Origin: Candidatus Parcubacteria bacterium
GTDB taxonomy: Bacteria; Patescibacteriota; Minisyncoccia; Phycocordibacterales; UBA1006
DNA: 6,299 bases
Reading direction: 5' to 3'
NCBI GenBank assembly: GCA_027028225.1
Contig: JALVJP010000005.1
Location: 1-6,299, forward strand
The notes beneath the pieces are model-generated. The model did no database searches and had not been told where the DNA came from. It was given only the letters and a program-made list of their open reading frames with translations. The position numbers and the translations under genes are program-made. Shown here in pieces: positions 5,721 to 6,299 of the stretch. Numbering within the stretch: the first letter of the stretch is position 1; the number at the start of each line of letters is the position of its first letter.

Positions 5721-6299
5721 TTAAGACACGGCAGATTCCTTAATATCGTAGTCATTTTTTTGTACGCCACCTGAAGCATCACTGTACACTCCAGAAGGAT
5801 TTCGTGACTTCGCTATATGAATAGGTTCCCCTAGTGTGAGATCTGCTTTCTTAGAAAACATCTCTACGAGATTAAATACTGATTTTTTAAGCACCTCTTC
5901 ACTTCCTCCAGGAGGGACCTGCGTATACCCTCTCTCGAGAGCAATACCATTCCCATCCTTGCCTATACGTTTTCCGAGTTTTACGATATGCCTTCGGTAT
6001 GCCTTATCGAGTGTTACCAAAGTCTCTGTTCCATCAGGGAATATGAATGTGAGAACCCTCTTGTAGGGATCATAGCGATATTTAATATTTCCATCCTCAA
6101 TAGACTCTCTCACCTTGTCAAAATGAGACTGCTTTTCAAAATCAGCTCTCGTAATCGCAAATCCAAGTACCGCCTTCACATTCGCGTCAACGACATATCC
6201 GGGAAGCGTCTGAATCATTCCCCCTGTACGGAAATTCTGGCACGATGATGCGTCAACAACAGATCCTATTTCCATAAGCGTCTTTGCGTCATCAACAAA
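5721..6299 (-). CDS. Hypothetical protein, C-terminal part (5' end beyond the right edge)
   Basis: The reading frame is open from the right edge to the TAA at 5721, giving 192 visible residues. An internal ATG at 6275 exists, but the frame continues upstream without a stop (FVDDAKTL before that Met), so the gene probably starts outside the window. The visible part has no membrane segment. It alternates predicted beta strands (PGYVVDANVKAVLGFAITRA; RVLTFIFPDGTETLVTLD) with a helix near the end (EEVLKKSVFNLVEMFSKKA) and finishes with LGEPIHIAK and a polar Gly/Ser/Asp tail. The layout of strand, acidic insert, 'FIFPDG' strand, charged helix and final strand loosely recalls DUF4230-type proteins; this is a weak impression, not an assignment. 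If that is right, an N-terminal membrane anchor should lie just outside the window. Function unknown. Confidence 0.65.
   Translation of the reverse strand, partial: FVDDAKTLMEIGSVVDASSCQNFRTGGMIQTLPGYVVDANVKAVLGFAITRADFEKQSHFDKVRESIEDGNIKYRYDPYKRVLTFIFPDGTETLVTLDKAYRRHIVKLGKRIGKDGNGIALERGYTQVPPGGSEEVLKKSVFNLVEMFSKKADLTLGEPIHIAKSRNPSGVYSDASGGVQKNDYDIKESAVS

Noticed and set aside
5681..5725. Palindrome CTTAATGAATTAAG (5712-5725) over the stop of the last gene and a minus-strand T7 run (5687-5681) as a terminator
   Set aside because: The stem is purely A/T except its end pair and is separated from the T run by about 24 bases, so it does not form a credible intrinsic terminator.
6273..6275. ATG at 6275 as the true start of the last gene
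   Set aside because: The frame stays open to the window edge, the upstream residues look coding (FVDDAKTL), and no -10-like box precedes it as at the other genes, so an upstream start is more likely.
1..6299. Mobile element, phage, CRISPR, tRNA or rRNA content
   Set aside because: I saw no transposase or integrase motifs, no regularly spaced direct repeats, no terminal inverted repeats, and no cloverleaf or rRNA-like stretches on either strand.

Overview
The window looks like a stretch of a chromosome from a small-genome Candidate Phyla Radiation (Patescibacteria, probably Parcubacteria/Paceibacteria-like) bacterium. This is inferred from gene content and style, because no marker such as rRNA is present. 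Genes are tightly packed and moderately AT-rich. They include secG followed directly by a lone family 5 solute-binding protein, and several single-pass or secreted proteins of a kind common in that group. The standard genetic code works throughout, and all seven visible stop codons are TAA or TAG.

Layout from left to right. Positions 1-2215 hold three minus-strand genes, transcribed right to left. First is a membrane-anchored protein with a peptidoglycan-binding-like (PGBD) domain (2215-1634). Next is a secreted M64-family zinc metallopeptidase with a C-terminal PGBD (1604-171). Last is the first 56 codons of peptidyl-tRNA hydrolase (169-1, continuing off the left edge). A 115-bp divergent intergenic region separates these from a plus-strand pair, secG (2331-2570) and a 544-aa extracellular solute-binding protein of the oligopeptide/nickel class (2591-4225), which ends at a strong intrinsic terminator. 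A plus-strand RluB/RluF-type pseudouridine synthase follows (4306-5031). It converges on a minus-strand single-pass protein with an Ig-like extracellular domain (5632-5048), with a shared bidirectional terminator between them. The right edge holds the C-terminal part of an unrecognised minus-strand protein (6299-5721).

The window mixes housekeeping functions (protein export, ribosome rescue, rRNA modification) with envelope functions. The most interesting local unit is the adjacent pair of PGBD proteins. One carries a metalloprotease with an intact zinc site and an Arg/Lys-rich linker. The other is a membrane-anchored protein with an Asp/Glu-rich linker. Together they could form a wall-localised proteolytic module.

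A second theme is gene starts. I found no convincing Shine-Dalgarno sequence at any of the six visible starts. Five of them have a -10-like hexamer ending 6-9 nt before the start codon, which suggests leaderless or near-leaderless transcripts. No mobile elements, CRISPR arrays, tRNAs or rRNAs were seen, and no stretch over 300 bp lacks a gene.
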